Below, in pieces: positions 36,200 to 48,979 of a stretch of DNA of 64,000 nucleotides. Location: positions 84,148,001 through 84,212,000 of the forward strand of contig NC_064820.1 of the NCBI RefSeq assembly GCF_024166365.1, written 5' to 3'. Both the position numbers and the translations under genes were made by a program. Each line of letters opens with the position of its first letter. The stretch's first letter is position 1. The notes below the pieces were generated by a model. The model searched no databases, was not told the DNA's origin, and saw only the letters and a program-made list of their open reading frames with translations. The DNA is from Elephas maximus indicus (taxonomy: Eukaryota > Chordata > Mammalia > Proboscidea > Elephantidae).

Positions 36200-36398
36200 G
36201 AAGCCTTGGTAGTGCTGTGGCTAAGTGCTCAGCTGCTAATCAGAAGGTCAGTGGTTTGAACCCACTAGCAGCTCTACAGGAGAAAGATGTGAGTCTGCTC
36301 TCATAAGGATTTACAGCCTTGGAAACCCTATGGGGCAGTTCCACTCTATCCTACTGGGTTGCTGTGAGATAGAATTGGCTCCATGGCAACAAGCTTTA
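36200..36398 (+). mobile_element. AfroSINE, long form
   Basis: 'agaagccttggtagtgctgt' to 'gaattggctccatggcaaca', with the 'ggagaaagatgtgag' middle block. Confidence 0.85.
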
Positions 36399-36949
36399 AA
36401 AAATGCATAAATTGATGAATCCCACCTGTTAGAACCCTGATTCAAATAATTTAGGGTAGGTCAGGATAGTGTTCTGAACTGCTGCTCCGGTTTAGAATCA
36501 CAGGCTGTGAAGTGAAGAATAAAAATGGGCCTGTTGGTCAGAGGAGGCAAGTGAAGATTTAATCAAGTTTGGGAGAGATTGGTTTATTTTAGAAGTTTCA
36601 GGGAAAAGAGCTGGTATAGTAGGTATGGCTGTAGAACTGGTGAGAAAGGGAATAATGCAAAGAACAGCAAAGTCAAAAGGGAAAAGAGAGAAACACACAG
36701 GAGGTATTGGTTGAGTGGGTTTCTAAAGAACTTCCAAATGTTGCCTGTAGCCTCAAGAACGAAACTATTGCATGCATATAAAATAATGTGAAAGAATCAG
36801 AACCAAACTGGAATATGTATGTTACCCTTTGCAGATGGAAGTATAATTAGAGGGCACTTTCACTCGCTTGATTTTTTTTTTTTTTTTCACAGAGAGAGTA
36901 TTACTTTGACAATTAGATAAAGGAGATTAAAAAAAAAAAAAAAAAGCAT
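36399..36949. other. No recognised feature
   Basis: Single-copy-looking sequence with a T-run at 36872-36888 and an A-run at 36930-36945. Confidence 0.5.
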
Positions 36950-37430
36950 CTGTTCAAGGACCCAATAGATGGATCCTGATCAAAAAGGGGAAAAATGTAG
37001 GACTGAATTTAAAATTCTTACAGAAATCAGACTTACTGGATCACTGTGACTAGGGGAACCCCTGAATCTATTGCCCTGAGATAATCTTTAAGCCTTGAAC
37101 CAATACTACCCACTACCCCATGAAGTCATCTTTGAACTAAACAGTTTAGCTGAACTAGTAAAGAATGTTCTCCTTGAGCAGTGTGCTCTTTTAAAGAACT
37201 ATCTACATGAGATCAAACTGACAACAATAATTCTAAAACACAGGAGAAGTTTAAGGCACAGAGGGTCTAAGTCAATGCTGGTGAAGCTATATGGGTAGTG
37301 ATAGTGAGAATCGTGACTAAATGCAAAGAATGTAACCAGTGTCATTGAAACGTAATGTAGAGAATGTTGAATGGGTGTATGTTTTATTATGTATATTTTC
37401 ACCAAAAATGAAATTAATATAAAAGTGCCT
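36950..37430 (+). mobile_element. L1 3' UTR fragment
   Basis: 'gatcctgatcaaaaagggg', 'taaagaatgttctccttgag' and 'gatagtgagaatcgtgac' are the sense strand of the L1 3' UTR type seen in reverse at 24745 and 38227. Confidence 0.6.
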
Positions 37431-37984
37431 GGGAAAACTTTAAATTAAGTGACTTTAACAATCATTGTACAACTATTAATTTTTTTAAAAAACTATTAAA
37501 ATGAGCCAATCTAATATTGTTGAGACTAAGGTAAATTTTTTTTTTAATTTTTTTAAGGTAAACTGATATAATCTCAGAATGTGTAACTAGAGACATAAAG
37601 CTGTTTATGCCCTTTGGCCTCCTAATTCTGCTTTAGGAATAAAACTCAAGGAAATGACCAGAAAGAAAAGAAGTAGTTTGCACAAAGATGGTCATAGAAA
37701 TGCTATTTATAATACTGGCAATTTGGAAAAATCTCAAAAATTCAACAATAGGTAAGGCGAAGTAAACTGATACATTATCAAGATGGAAAACTATGGAACA
37801 CTGACTAGTGTGGGGACTAGATGGATACGCAGAAATGCTAACTGAAATTAAATAAAAAGACAGTAACAATCTCTACGTAGGGATGGCAACTATGCAAAAC
37901 AGATATGTGAATTAACAAAGGGCAGAGATAATATGGACAGATGTAAATAAAATCGGAATTTTTTAAAACTTGGGGCAACATTTA
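37431..37984. other. No recognised feature
   Basis: AT-rich; nothing identified. Confidence 0.5.
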
Positions 37985-38058
37985 CTGTCATTGTGTACTG
38001 TTCAGTCGATTTCAACTCATAGTGACCATATAGGACTTGCCTATAGCAGAATTAACTA
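37985..38058 (-). mobile_element. AfroSINE tail fragment
   Basis: 'gtactgttcagtcgatttca' to 'gaccatataggacttgcc'; only the last third of the SINE. Confidence 0.65.
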
Positions 38059-38061
38059 GCG

Positions 38062-38096
38062 TGCTTCTTCTTCTTCTTCTTTTTTTTTTTTTTTAG
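38062..38096. repeat. (TTC)n and T-run
   Basis: Five to six TTC units followed by a T-run. Confidence 0.75.
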
Positions 38097-38226
38097 GTAT
38101 TATGGATGTTTTAATTTCAGGGTTATTATCCCAAACATCAGTTCTTATTGTTCTGTATGCTTTGAAAAGGTGTAAGGGATTGAGTTGGATCTGTACAGAC
38201 CTCATATGTCTTTGTTGACTAAGTCC

Positions 38227-38345
38227 CTGATGTTGTTTACTTCGGTGGTGGTGTTGAGAATATACACAGTAAAACACACACCAATTCAACCGTTTCTACA
38301 TGTACAATTCCGTGACACTGATTACATTTTTCGAGTTATGCAACC
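38227..38345 (-). mobile_element. L1 3' UTR fragment
   Basis: 'gagaatatacacagtaaaac' and 'gtacaattccgtgacactga' are the reverse of the copy at 37300-37430. Confidence 0.6.
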
Positions 38346-38659
38346 ACGCTCACTCTCCTTTTCTGAGTTGTAAGCATGCTTATTCTTTTAACTTCCTTTG
38401 CCTGACTATTCCAGCGTTCTCCCACCTCAGCAATGCAATTTAACACCCACAGTAATTTTTGATCAGTGACATTAAGTCGGTGGTTTGAAAACTATGGATG
38501 CAGCGAGCGAAGGGTATACCAGGATATCATTGCCATTTGCAGTGGCAGATTTAGAGAGGATATCTTTTTCCTTTCCTTTTCTTGCCAACCAAGTGGTGGA
38601 GATAGACTTATGTGGTTACTTTCATTATAAATGAGGGAAAGACTTAATCAGAACTGAAC

Positions 38660-39600
38660 ATTTAATTTCTTTAAAAATATTTCAAACATACCAGGAAGCA
38701 CGCAGCATAATATAATAAACAGCCATGTACTCAACACGCAGATTTAAACAACGTGAATACCTGGAAGTCCCCTTTGTGTCTCTTTCCAGTCCTATTCAAT
38801 TCCCTCTCTCCTCAGAGGTAAAACTATTTGGATCTGGGTCTATGTCCTGCCCTTGCATTTTAAAATATTTTTGCCACACAGGTATGGATCTATAAATAAT
38901 ACAGGATGCCAGTTTACTTATGAAAAAATAGAAATGATATCATAATGATATAACCTACTGCAACTTTTTTTCACTTAACATCACTTCTGAAATATATCCA
39001 TGTCATTCCATATAGCTGTAATTTTGTTTTAATGACTACATAATATTTTTAATTATTAATTTTGTTGTGAGGTATTTTTAAAATACAGAAAAAAATGTAG
39101 TCATATAATAAACATCCGTATATGCACCACCAAACTTCATCACATATTAACATTGTACTATGATGCTATATTAAATTTGGGTCTTTTTTTAAAAGAAACA
39201 CAACTTACAGTTGGGCACCTGGAGCACCCATTCCATGATTCTATACCCCCTCCCCCCCCCACTCTAGACACTATGATGAATTTAGTCCTTATAATTCCTA
39301 TGGATAGTTTAATGTTCCCTATATGTTTATAATCCATAAACAGTATGTAGCTTTGTTGTGAATGCCTGTGATACAGATGGTACATGCTGTAAGTGCTTTT
39401 ATCACTTAACATGATCTGAGATTTAACCATGCTGACAGATGGTAACTCTAGTTCTTGACAGATATAGTATTAATTCATTCATTTGTATTGCTCTCTATTT
39501 TTTTCATTGTATGACTATACTACATATATTATTGATCACTGTATGATGGACATTTTTGTTGTTTCCAGTTTTTTACTCTTATAAGTGATATTGCCAAGAA
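38660..39600. repeat. Old LINE-derived sequence
   Basis: 'aaatatttcaaacataccag', 'gcataatataataaacagcc' and similar phrases recall old L1 3' ends. Contains a C-run near 39250. Subfamily not resolved. Confidence 0.4.
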
Positions 39601-39624
39601 TATTTCAGTAGAAATGGAGAGGCA

Positions 39625-39985
39625 CTGCCCAGATACCCATTCAAGGAAGGGCTTGTTGCCTTAGCTGCCAGAGTACTGTCAGCCTTTAACCTTCCATCAC
39701 CTCTCAGTCCCTTCAAGAATTGCTTCAGCTTCACACAAGTCACATCCTTCCACCAGTAACCTATATCCAATGACTGGGTAAACACATACATGTCTGGCCG
39801 TTGTGGGCACAACTCAGCTACAGAACTCCCCAGTCAGGGCTCTTGGTCCCTCACCACAGCTTAATTCCTTCCTCTCCCTGCTACTCCCTCTCCTTCCTTC
39901 TTCCCACAGATCTCGATCCCAAGGGCGCTACCTAGTAAACAACCTGCATATTAAACTCTGTCCCTGAATCTACTTTCCAGAGATC
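39625..39985 (+). mobile_element. ERVL-type (MLT2-like) LTR
   Basis: 'ttcaaggaagggcttgttgc', 'agtgctgtcagcc'-like 'agtactgtcagccttt', and 'cttcccacagatctcgatcc' followed by a poly(A)-signal-like ATTAAA near 39949. Confidence 0.55.
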
Positions 39986-40049
39986 CAAATAGCTAAAAAC
40001 ATCCTTTTTCATGGCTCTATGTGCACACGTGGGAATTGATCTAGGGTAG

Positions 40050-40212
40050 TAATTCTCAAAGTGTGACCCTCTGAGGACTTGCTAGAGATGCAAATTCTCA
40101 GGTCCTAACCCAGACCTCTGAATCAGAACCTCTGGGAGTGAAGCCCAGCAATCTGTGTTTTAACAAGCCCTCTGGGTAATTTGGATGCAGGCTCAAGTTT
40201 AGGACACACCGA
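40050..40212. mobile_element. MER5A-type hAT relic
   Basis: 'gtagtaattctcaaagtgtg', 'cagacctctgaatcagaacc', 'ggcccagcaatctg'-like 'aagcccagcaatctgtg'. Confidence 0.7.
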
Positions 40213-40395
40213 CATAGGGTATATACCTGAAAGTGGAATTGTTGTGTCACAGGGTATGCATAGTTTGAACAGTGTCAAAACTGCTTCCCCAAAGAATTGT
40301 CCCAATATGAATACTTTCAGCAATATATAAACCTCTGACAAGACTGACAGGGAAAGATAAGCCAAAAAAAAAACGGAAGGCACAAATACATAGTA

Positions 40396-41128
40396 CAGGT
40401 AACCTTCAACTTATGACGGGATTCCATTCTGACAACTCTGTCCTAAATAGGTTCTGATGTAAGTCCAATATCTCATTTTTTTTTCCCTAGTTTTCCTTAT
40501 TATTGCCCTTTACTATCATTATCTTTATAAATCCAATCTTTGCTTTTGGGAGTTGAAGCATTACATATAAACTTACCAAAATATTTTAATACATAAATAT
40601 AGGAGCTGATTAACCAGTAAGCAAGATATGTACTGGCTTACAATAAGCAAGGTATGCAGGGGCTTACTTGTGCTTACATACTAATCTGTGGTGCACAATT
40701 TCACCTGATGTGGTAAAATCCAGGTGCAATTGTGTACTATAGATATACAGGTAAGTAAGTAGCCACAATTAAGCCCGCGCATGCCTTGGAGAGGGTCAGT
40801 GAAAAAGAGGAAGACTCTCAACGAGATGGACTGACACTGTGGCTGCAACAATGGGCTTAAGCATAACAATGATTGTGAGGATGGCACAGGACCAGGCAGT
40901 ATGTCATCTGTCATACACAGGGGTCGCTATGAGTCAGAACTGACTCGATGGCACTTAATGACAACAAATACACCCTGCTTATTGAGTTATCTGCGTTTGC
41001 ATATATTTATTGCATGTCGTCCATATTACTAATCGTAAGATGTTTAAAAAAAAAAAAAAAAACAGACCCCTGTAAATGCAGTTCATTGTAACTTGAATAT
41101 GCTGTAATTTGGGGACTACTTGTATAGG
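40396..41128. mobile_element. Tigger-like DNA transposon relic, interrupted
   Basis: Left end 'tacaggtaaccttcaactta' and right end 'ttggggactacttgta' are imperfect inverted repeats, as in small Tigger-type elements. An RTE tail at 40794-40968 sits inside. No transposase frame remains. Confidence 0.5.
40794..40968 (+). mobile_element. RTE 3' tail fragment
   Basis: 'gggtcagtgaaaaagaggaa' to 'gactcgatggcacttaatga'. Only the last 175 bases of the RTE. Confidence 0.8.
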
Positions 41129-41129
41129 A

Positions 41130-41700
41130 AATAAAAAGGGGAATAAATACAACAGATACACTAAAAGTTACTGAAATTATAAGAGAACGCTGTAATGAAC
41201 TTTGTCCTCACAAATTTGAAAATGTAGATGAAACAGAAAATTCTCTAAAAAATATAAAAATGTTTAAAAAGACTCCAGAAAAAGCAGAAAATCTAAATGT
41301 AACACATTCAATAAATGAATTGATAGTTTATTAAAAACTCTTCTTGGCCTCCTCTCCCCTCTGTTCCATGGCACCGGACACCCATTCAAGGAAGGGTTTG
41401 CTCAGATAGTTTTATAGCTGAATTTTACAAAGAAAGATACCCTGTATGGTATACAAACTACTCCAGAGAAGAGAGACAGAAATATTCTCAAATGATTTTA
41501 TAAGGCTAGAATAACTTTGAAATAAATTCCTGACAAGAGAGTAACAAAAAATTAAAGTGTGAGACAATCAATCTCCCTTATGAACATAAATGCAAAAATC
41601 CCAAATAAAATACTACATAATAGAAGCTACCTTGGGATTACAAGATGGTTTAACACTGGAAAATCAATCAATATAATTCATCTCACTAATAGATTAAAGA
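41130..41700. other. No recognised feature
   Basis: A-rich, with a T/A-run at 41046-41060 just before it. No clear gene; possibly old LINE. Confidence 0.45.
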
Positions 41701-41729
41701 AGAAAAATACGATTATCTCAATACATACT

Positions 41730-41950
41730 ACAAGCTATCCTGCTGGAGAGAGAAACCACATGGAGGAGCACAGAACTCCAGACATGGGAGTGAAGAAGCC
41801 ATATTGGACATCCAGCCCCGTCAAGCCCTAAGTGAGAAAACCACCCAACTAAGCCCAGTCAACCTAGAGAAACATGAAAGATGATAAACTGTTCCTTTAA
41901 ATCATTAAGCTTTGGAGTGGTTTATTACATAGCAGTAGATAAGAAGAACA
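41730..41950. repeat. Old LTR-type repeat, same family as 34620-35730
   Basis: 'gaaaccacatggaggagcac', 'agcccagtcaacctagag' and 'gtggtttattacatagcagt' follow the order of the family. Confidence 0.5.
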
Positions 41951-42120
41951 CAGGAATAGAAGATATCTTCCTTAATATGATAATGTATAGCTACCAAAAG
42001 CCTATGCCAAATACCATGAGAGTGATAAATCTTTAAGATCATTCCATGAAACTCAGAAGACTAGTAAACACCACTATTATTTCTAATCAACACTGTCTTG
42101 GAGGTCTGGACTCTAAGACC

Positions 42121-42643
42121 TGTGGTAGGCAGAATAATGGGCTACCAAAGATGTCCACCTCCTAATCTCCACAACATGTGAATATGTTAGGTTATTTGGC
42201 AAAACGGAAAGTAAGGCTGCAGATGGAATTGAGGTTGCTAATCAACTGATCTCAAAGAGATTATTCTGGATTATCCGGGCAGGCCCGATACAATCTTAGG
42301 GATTCTTAAAAGTGGAAGAGGGACGCAGAGTCAGAGGAAATGTGATGATGGAAGCAGGGTCAGAGTGATGCACTGTAAAAACTTGGCCCGTTGCTGACGG
42401 CTTTGAAGACGGAGAAAGGGGCCCAAGATAAGGAATGCAGGCACCCTCTAGAAGCTAGAAGAGGCAAGAAATTCTCCCCAAGGGCCTCCAAAAGGAATTC
42501 AGCCCTGTTGATTTTAGCCCGGTGAAATCCACTTTGGAGTTCTGATCTCCACAACTGTAAAAGAACAAATGAATAAATCTGTGTTGCTTAAATTCAGTAA
42601 ATTTGTGCTAATTTGTTAAAAAGAGTATTAGGAAACTAATACA
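42121..42643 (-). mobile_element. MLT1-type MaLR LTR
   Basis: Reverse orientation: TGTGGTAGGCAGAATAATGG to 'aggaaactaatacat', with 'ctagaagctagaagaggcaa' inside, typical of MLT1. Confidence 0.8.
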
Positions 42644-42746
42644 TGACTATATCTATATACACATAAATACATTTGCATATATATATAAAACAAGGGATAT
42701 AAGAATAAGAAAGTGAGAAAAAAAACATGTACTTAAGAATGTGTGG

Positions 42747-42945
42747 AGGAACCTTGGTGGTACGAATGGTCAAGCACTCAGCTGCTAACTGAAACGTTGG
42801 CAATTCTAAGCTACCCAGTGGCTCTGCAGGAGAAAGACCTGGTGATCTGCTTACAGAAAGATTAGTCAAGAAAATCCTGTGGGGGCACTTCTGCCCTGTC
42901 ACATGTGGTTACAGTTGAAATGGACTCAAGGGCACCTGACAACAA
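42747..42945 (+). mobile_element. AfroSINE
   Basis: 'gaggaaccttggtggtacga' to 'ggactcaagggcacctgac'. Diverged. Confidence 0.8.
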
Positions 42946-43369
42946 AAGGAATGCGTACGTTAGTACATTGGTCTTTCTCAAAAAAAAATTTTTTTTTCTT
43001 TTTTTTTTTTAATAAATGCAGTTACTGTTTCAGGCTCTAGACTTTATGTTAAACTCATATCCAAACCTTCCACATTCAGGCAGAGGAGTAGAGGAATGGG
43101 TGCCACCAATGAGGAAGAAACCAAAGCCCATTTAGTATTTAGCTTAGAATTTGCCTGATACTCTGAAAAATCACCTCAAACAAAATAATGAAGCCATACT
43201 CTAAAGATCTGACTCAGAAGATTTTGGAGATTCATTTCTCCCTAATTCTAATTCCTGAAAATTATTCCTGATAATCCACTCAAACTGAAGTCAAGTATTA
43301 GAATGTGAGCACCACATCATATTCATATTTGTGTCCTCAATGTGTCATGAATCAATGAGTGAATAGTAG

Positions 43370-43800
43370 CAAGTTTTCTGAAAGCACAGATGGTGTTTGT
43401 GGCGACCATGAGAATATGCCTCTCAGATCTCCCAGTCCCGGCTGCTATGTTCTGAATCTTCCCGCAGGCCGCTTCCAGCCAATGATCGAGTGTGGAAGGA
43501 TACTAAGGCACGTCTGTTCCTGTGAGATACAAGACTCCTCTGACAAGTGACTTTAGCTTGAGGACTCCCTATTGGCCTCACCAAGGCTGTCTTAGGCTGC
43601 ATGGTAGTCTAAGGTGCTTCCTACTAAACTTTTCTTTCTTCCCCCTCTCCTTCACTCAGGGTCAGACCTGCATCACAATCTAATAGCTCTCCCCTTTTCT
43701 CTACCTTCCTCCCAATTTACTCTCACAGGAGTTTTTCCCAATAAATCTCGTGCACATCAAATCTCTTCTTAGTATTTGCTTCTTGGAGGATCTTAACTAC
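43370..43800 (+). mobile_element. LTR-like sequence with AATAAA
   Basis: 'ttcccaataaatctcgtgca' with the poly(A) signal near 43739 and an end 'cttggaggatcttaacta'. Similar layout to ERVL-type LTRs; family uncertain. Confidence 0.5.
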
Positions 43801-44910
43801 CAGAGTGGTTAAGCGTATGGGTTTCAAAGGATTTCCTAGATACATCATTAAGAATAAGAAGAGAAACAATTAAGGATGTGTTTAATGATTTAACTGCAAG
43901 GATGTAACTGATGACAACTTAAATATTGTTCTGAAAGGACTGATAAAATAAATTACTGTATATATATATACACACACACAATGGAGTTCTTTAAAATGAT
44001 ATTAGGGATGGATATTTATTAACTTATTCAAGATACAGTGAGAGTTTACATAATGGTATTTACAGTAGGATTTCATTTTTGTACGTAAATGTAGAAAAAG
44101 GTATAAAATGATACATACCAAGATTTTTAAAGTGGTTTTCTCTAGGTAGTGATTTAAAGTTTCTTGTTTTGGTTTACCTGTCATTTTAAATTTATCTCCA
44201 ATGAATATGAACTGCTTTTATAAGAACACGAGTTTTTTTTTTATCTTAAAAAAAATTTAAGGTCCTTAATTAAGCATGCTACTGTTAGACACTTTCAAAC
44301 TTTAAAATAAGATTTGATCAGAGATCTAAGCTTTCCTCAACGGCCTCTTTCTTTCTGAAGGCACTGCCTGTACCTCAGACCACCCCACCGCTGCTGCCTC
44401 TGCAGAATTCCCAGAGCTGGCTGCAATCCAAGTAAGCCCAGGCTTGCATGGCTCATGCGCCCCACATGTTGAACATTCTGAGACACCCTCCATTTCCAGA
44501 CTTTGTTGAAATGCCACATGCAAAGCACAGACTCTGGCTTACTGAAGGCTGGCTGGTGCAACCTGGAAGTGTGAACACCTCCTGCGGTGAAATTTGACTT
44601 TTGGGAAATGGGAGATGAGAAGAAGCCAGGCAGATACATTTCCCTTCTTTCTCCATTCTGTTTACTTCACTGAGTATGGCTCTTCTTGCATCCCTCGTGG
44701 AGAGGTCCTCTTGCTGGGGGAGCATCTTCACGCAGCCCATTGTAAAGTGGTACCAGTGCAGGCATGCCTCATTTCTCATAGCTTCACATTCTTCCTGACT
44801 TCCTTTCTTCTTTTTTTCCTCACTCTCATCACTTGGGACTTACACCTCTTAAATGAGGTATTAGCACTTTAATACTTGCCAGCAGCTCTGCTTACAGGGC
44901 CTAAGCTTAG
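43801..44910. other. No recognised feature
   Basis: Includes a TA/CA tract at 43960-43980. Overlapping 90-108-codon frames at 44337-44872 do not resemble a known protein. Confidence 0.45.
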
Positions 44911-44914
44911 AAAG

Positions 44915-45140
44915 GAGTCCTTGCATAGTGCAAATGGTTAACGTGCTTTGCTGCTACTCGAAAGGTTAGAAGTTTGAGTCCACCCAGAGGTGCCAGAAAG
45001 AAAGTCCTGGCAATTCACTTCTATTAAAAAATCAGCCATTGAAAACCCTATGGAGCACAGTTCTCCTCTGACACACACATGGTCCCCATGAGTTAGAATT
45101 TACTTGATGGTTACTGATTTGGGTTTTTGTTTTTTTAAAC
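44915..45140 (+). mobile_element. AfroSINE, second subtype
   Basis: 'ggagtccttgcatagtgcaa' to 'gaatttacttgatggttac'. Confidence 0.85.
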
Positions 45141-45233
45141 TAAGAAAAGATGAACTATGGATAATCCCATAGTTGTAAAATAAGGATAATTGGCCATAAT
45201 TGATATAATGTAAAATACTAAAAAGCATAGTTA

Positions 45234-45716
45234 TGGTAGACATGGACATATACTACTCTGAAACCCCTTCAAGAAAGGACTTCACAGCTACCCAGCTGCA
45301 AGGAGTTTGGTTAACTGACAGCACCTTCAGCATTTGCCTCAGCTTTCGAGCTGAGGTTACACTCTTCTTGTGGTGGCCCCTGGCCAATGATCAATTGTGA
45401 CAATGGTAGCCACAATCGTGCTCTTCTTGGGTAGTATGGCTTGTCCTGGGGTAGCCCCCACCAAATGGTTTAGCAAGTCAGTGATACAAGGGCCTAGGCA
45501 TTTCCACCCAACTTATACCTCCTTTAACAGACAATCTTTGCTCCAGAGCTCCCCATCGGGCTGTCAGAGACTTTGTTAAGTCTGGATCACAGTCTGATGA
45601 CCCTCCCTGCCCAATCGTGCTTCCTCCATTTTTCTTTCATAGGTGTCCCTCTCCACAAACCTCTTAAGACTCCTAATTCTGTCTCAGTACCTGCTTCCCA
45701 GAGAGTCCAACTGACA
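45234..45716 (+). mobile_element. 5' LTR of the ERV-L provirus
   Basis: TGGTAGACATGG to 'ccaactgaca'. Shares 'ttcaagaaaggactt', the 'gctgcaa' block and the 'cttcccagagagtcc' end with the 3' LTR. Confidence 0.8.
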
Positions 45717-45720
45717 TGGT

Positions 45721-45738
45721 TGGTACCAGTAGTAGTCC
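45721..45738 (+). other. ERV-L primer binding site, tRNA-Leu type
   Basis: TGGTACCAGTAGTAGTCC matches the complement of the tRNA-Leu(UAA) 3' end in its first 9 bases and most later ones. It starts 4 bases after the LTR. Confidence 0.6.
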
Positions 45739-47440
45739 AAGAAAGGAGGCAGTAAGATGGGGTTTGGGACCAGATCATTCACTGCCTGGATAGCAATAAG
45801 GACTCCATTCTGGGTGATAAGTAGAGTACCGACAGCCCCTGGCAAAAGGTGATAGCCCAATTTCTAAAACTTTCACTGGTAGTGAAGTGGAACAATGTAC
45901 TGATGGAAAGAAATGCCCTAGTTAGTATAGAGGCTTAGGCATTTGAAATATAAAGGGAATGATAAACGTAAGGATAATGGGATTTGAGGGTTAGTTGCAT
46001 CATTACCCTACAGACTGATAGTAAAAAGCTGAGGGAAAGTAACAATAGTTTACTGACTTGAGGTCATTCTCTCAGGACAAGATAACTGACCACCCAGGCA
46101 AGGACCCCAGGAGATGATACAAACTTGCTGCTAAGGTATCTCCTAAAAACCTGGAAAAAATACAATGGCCCTCAATGAGCCTGAGTTGAAATGCTTGAAT
46201 TGTCATGGCATACGAAAGAGGAAGGCAGTAAAAAGCTCAGGGAAGTGAAAAACCTGGAATGGATATATTATGTGAGGCCAGAAGGCCAGTAGAGTATGTG
46301 CCCCAGAAAAGCTCAAAGGTGCACCATTCACCAAGGGTATCAGATACGTGCTGGTGAGCAGAGCCCCAGCATCACTGGGAAGTTCAGTGTGGTTCTCCTC
46401 TGCAGGCCAGGGCTGATGGCAGGAGAATCTGTCACAGAATTTGGCTCACTGATAACAATGGGATGAGACATCTCCACAGCAACCAAAGCTGAGTGGTAGC
46501 ACTTAACCATCAGAAGCCAGAGGGCCCCAACGCCTACAGCTATAGAGATGGTTAATAGAACACAGCATCCTTAGGAGCTAAACAGCTGGGCAGCTAATAG
46601 GCACTGCTTAATATACCAATACCAAAACCAAGTCTACGGCCATTGAGTTGATTCTGACTCATACCAACCTTGTAGGACAGAGTGGCACTGCCCCATAGGG
46701 TTTCCAAGGCTGTAATCTTTATGGAAACATACTGCCATATTTTTCTCCCATGGAGCAGCTGGTGGGTTTGAATCACCAACCTTTCAGTTAGCAGCAGAGC
46801 ACTTAACCACTGAGCTACAAGGGCTCCTTACTGCTTAACATACATAAGCAAAATAGAGCAAGAATGGCTGAGCAGGAGGCTAAGGGCAGTTCCCCCCCCA
46901 AAAAAGTCCCTTGCCCAGTTTCTGGACCTGTGCCAGTTTTCAAACCTGGTGCTGGTTTTGGAAGAGATGTCTGGATTACAGGGGAAAGAACCCTGTAATA
47001 TATAGTGATTTCCCCAGTCCTTCCCCAAGGAGATCTATAGCCATTTGCTTGAATGACTGTTCACTGGGTAAAGGGTAATGCTCAGGCATTTCAAGCACTG
47101 TTGGAGACAGGGACTGAGTTGACACTGATACCCAAAGAAACTTCATCATGGGCTCTGCGTTAGAGTGAAGGCATATGGGGGCAGGTAATAAATGGAGCCC
47201 CGGCCAAAGTCTAGGTCCAATGGGTCTGGGAACTCACACGGTTGTCACTCCCTGGTCCTCAAATATATAACTGGGATGGATATATTTGGCAGTTGAAGTA
47301 ACCCACACACTGGGCCTGTGGCAGTAAGTCTTATTTTATTAGAGAGGGCCAAGTGGAAGTCTCTGAAAGTCCTCCCTTCCATCAAAGTAGTGGATTAAAA
47401 TAGTATCTCACCCTAGAGATGGGTAGCTGAAATTAGTGCC
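45739..47440 (+). pseudogene. ERV-L gag/protease region, decayed
   Basis: Position between primer site and RT implies gag and protease, but no frame longer than about 60 codons remains and I recognise no motif. The SINE at 46620-46828 breaks it. Confidence 0.45.
46620..46828 (-). mobile_element. AfroSINE inside the ERV-L
   Basis: 'aagtctacggccattgagtt' to 'gagctacaagggctcc'. Flanked by ACTGCTTAATATAC and ACTGCTTAACATAC, a 14-base target duplication with one mismatch. Confidence 0.9.
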
Positions 47441-47444
47441 ACTC

Positions 47445-48170
47445 AAAGATGCAGGCATGGTGGCCTCTAACATATCTCCACTTAATTTGCTTGTTTGGTC
47501 CCTGTGGAAACCAGATGAATACTGGAGACTACTGCTCACTCAGTCAAGAAGTAGCCCTGACCACAGTTGCCCCATCAGATGTGGCTTTTTTGCTGGAACA
47601 GATTAATACAATCAATTGTATGTGGCCATTGATTTGGCAAATGTGTTCTTTTCCATTCCAGTCAGGAAAGATCAGAAACAGTTTGCTCCAGAGCTGTTAA
47701 CTCCACCACCATCTGTTATAATATAGCTCGAAGACATATGGACCATCTGGATTATCACAGAGCATCACACTGATCTATTATATTGGTGACATCATGCTGA
47801 TCTGGCACCAGTAGGAGAATGCTTTCATGTGCTCTAGACACATGTGCTCTAGAGAGACGGAGATAACACTCTACAATAATTCAGAGACTTGACAACTCGG
47901 TGAAGTTTCTGGACATTCAGTGGCCAGGTGCATGCCAGGGTATTATCTTCAAAGAAAAGACTAATTTTTGCCTTGTACACTCCCTACTGCAATGAAAGAA
48001 GCACAATGACTGCTAGGCCTCTTAGGGTTTTGGAGGCAACATATTTCTCATCTAGGAAAACTGCTCTAGCCCATATATCAGGTGATATGGAAGGCTGCCA
48101 ACTGTGAGTGAGGCCCAGAGGAGAGACTGGGTCTGCAGCAGGTCCTAGCTGCAACACAGCAGCCCTGCTG
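47445..48170 (+). pseudogene. ERV-L reverse transcriptase remnant
   Basis: Fragments match ERV-L RT in several frames: a 'LLEQINT' segment, the catalytic loop read as YIGDIML (47779-47799), where the first aspartate of the usual YIDD is glycine, then 'VKFLDIQW'. Stops and frameshifts throughout. Non-functional. Confidence 0.8.
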
Positions 48171-48979
48171 CTTGAGACAAATGATCCCAGCAGTCTCTAG
48201 GGTATTTGAGATGTCAGTAGTAGAAAAAGATACAACGTGGAGCTTAGGGCAAACCCCAGTAAAAGAATCACAACCCAGGAGCCTGAGGTTATAGAGGAAG
48301 CTACACCATCTGCAGCACAGGATGACACACACTTTTAATAAAACAGCTTCTAGTATGCTAATGGGCTCTGATAGGCAGAACACTTGAACTTGGGATAACA
48401 AGTGATCATAAGTCTGAAACTGCCCATCATGAGTTGGACAAGAAGTTATAAAGTCAGGCAGGTCTCGTATCTATCATAAGATGGGAAAGGTACCTCTAGG
48501 GCTGAGCACAAACAGGAAGAGAAGGCACAAGCAAGCTGCACGAGCAGTTATCCCAGACCCCGATGGCATCTACCATGTCTCAACATGGCATCCACCAGGA
48601 GTACCAGGGTGCTTCCTCAGTTCACACTGCAGTTCATACTAACAGCTGAAGGTGGAAGAAAAAGCCCTAGCTTCGTTCAGGATTGGTTGTTTCGGTATGT
48701 GAGTACAAACTGAGAGTGGGTACTGGCTACATTACAGCCTTATTCAGTGGGGGCTGTGAAAGACAGTGATGAGGGAAAATCTTTCCCTGGTCATCCATTT
48801 TGTGTAAAAGGAGAAGCGGCCTAAAGTTAAAATATATATGGACTTATGGACTGCGATCAATGATCAGGGGCCTGGAAGGAGAAAGATTAAAAGATCAGAA
48901 ACAAGGAGGTCTAGGGTAGAAACATGTAGATAGATGTATGAAAGTGGGCACAAGGTATCCACCAGAAAGCACCCAATTG

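Noticed and set aside
44337..44872. Overlapping 90-108-codon frames on both strands as genes
   Set aside because: Mutually overlapping, no domain, no codon pattern and no exon-like splice sites recognised.
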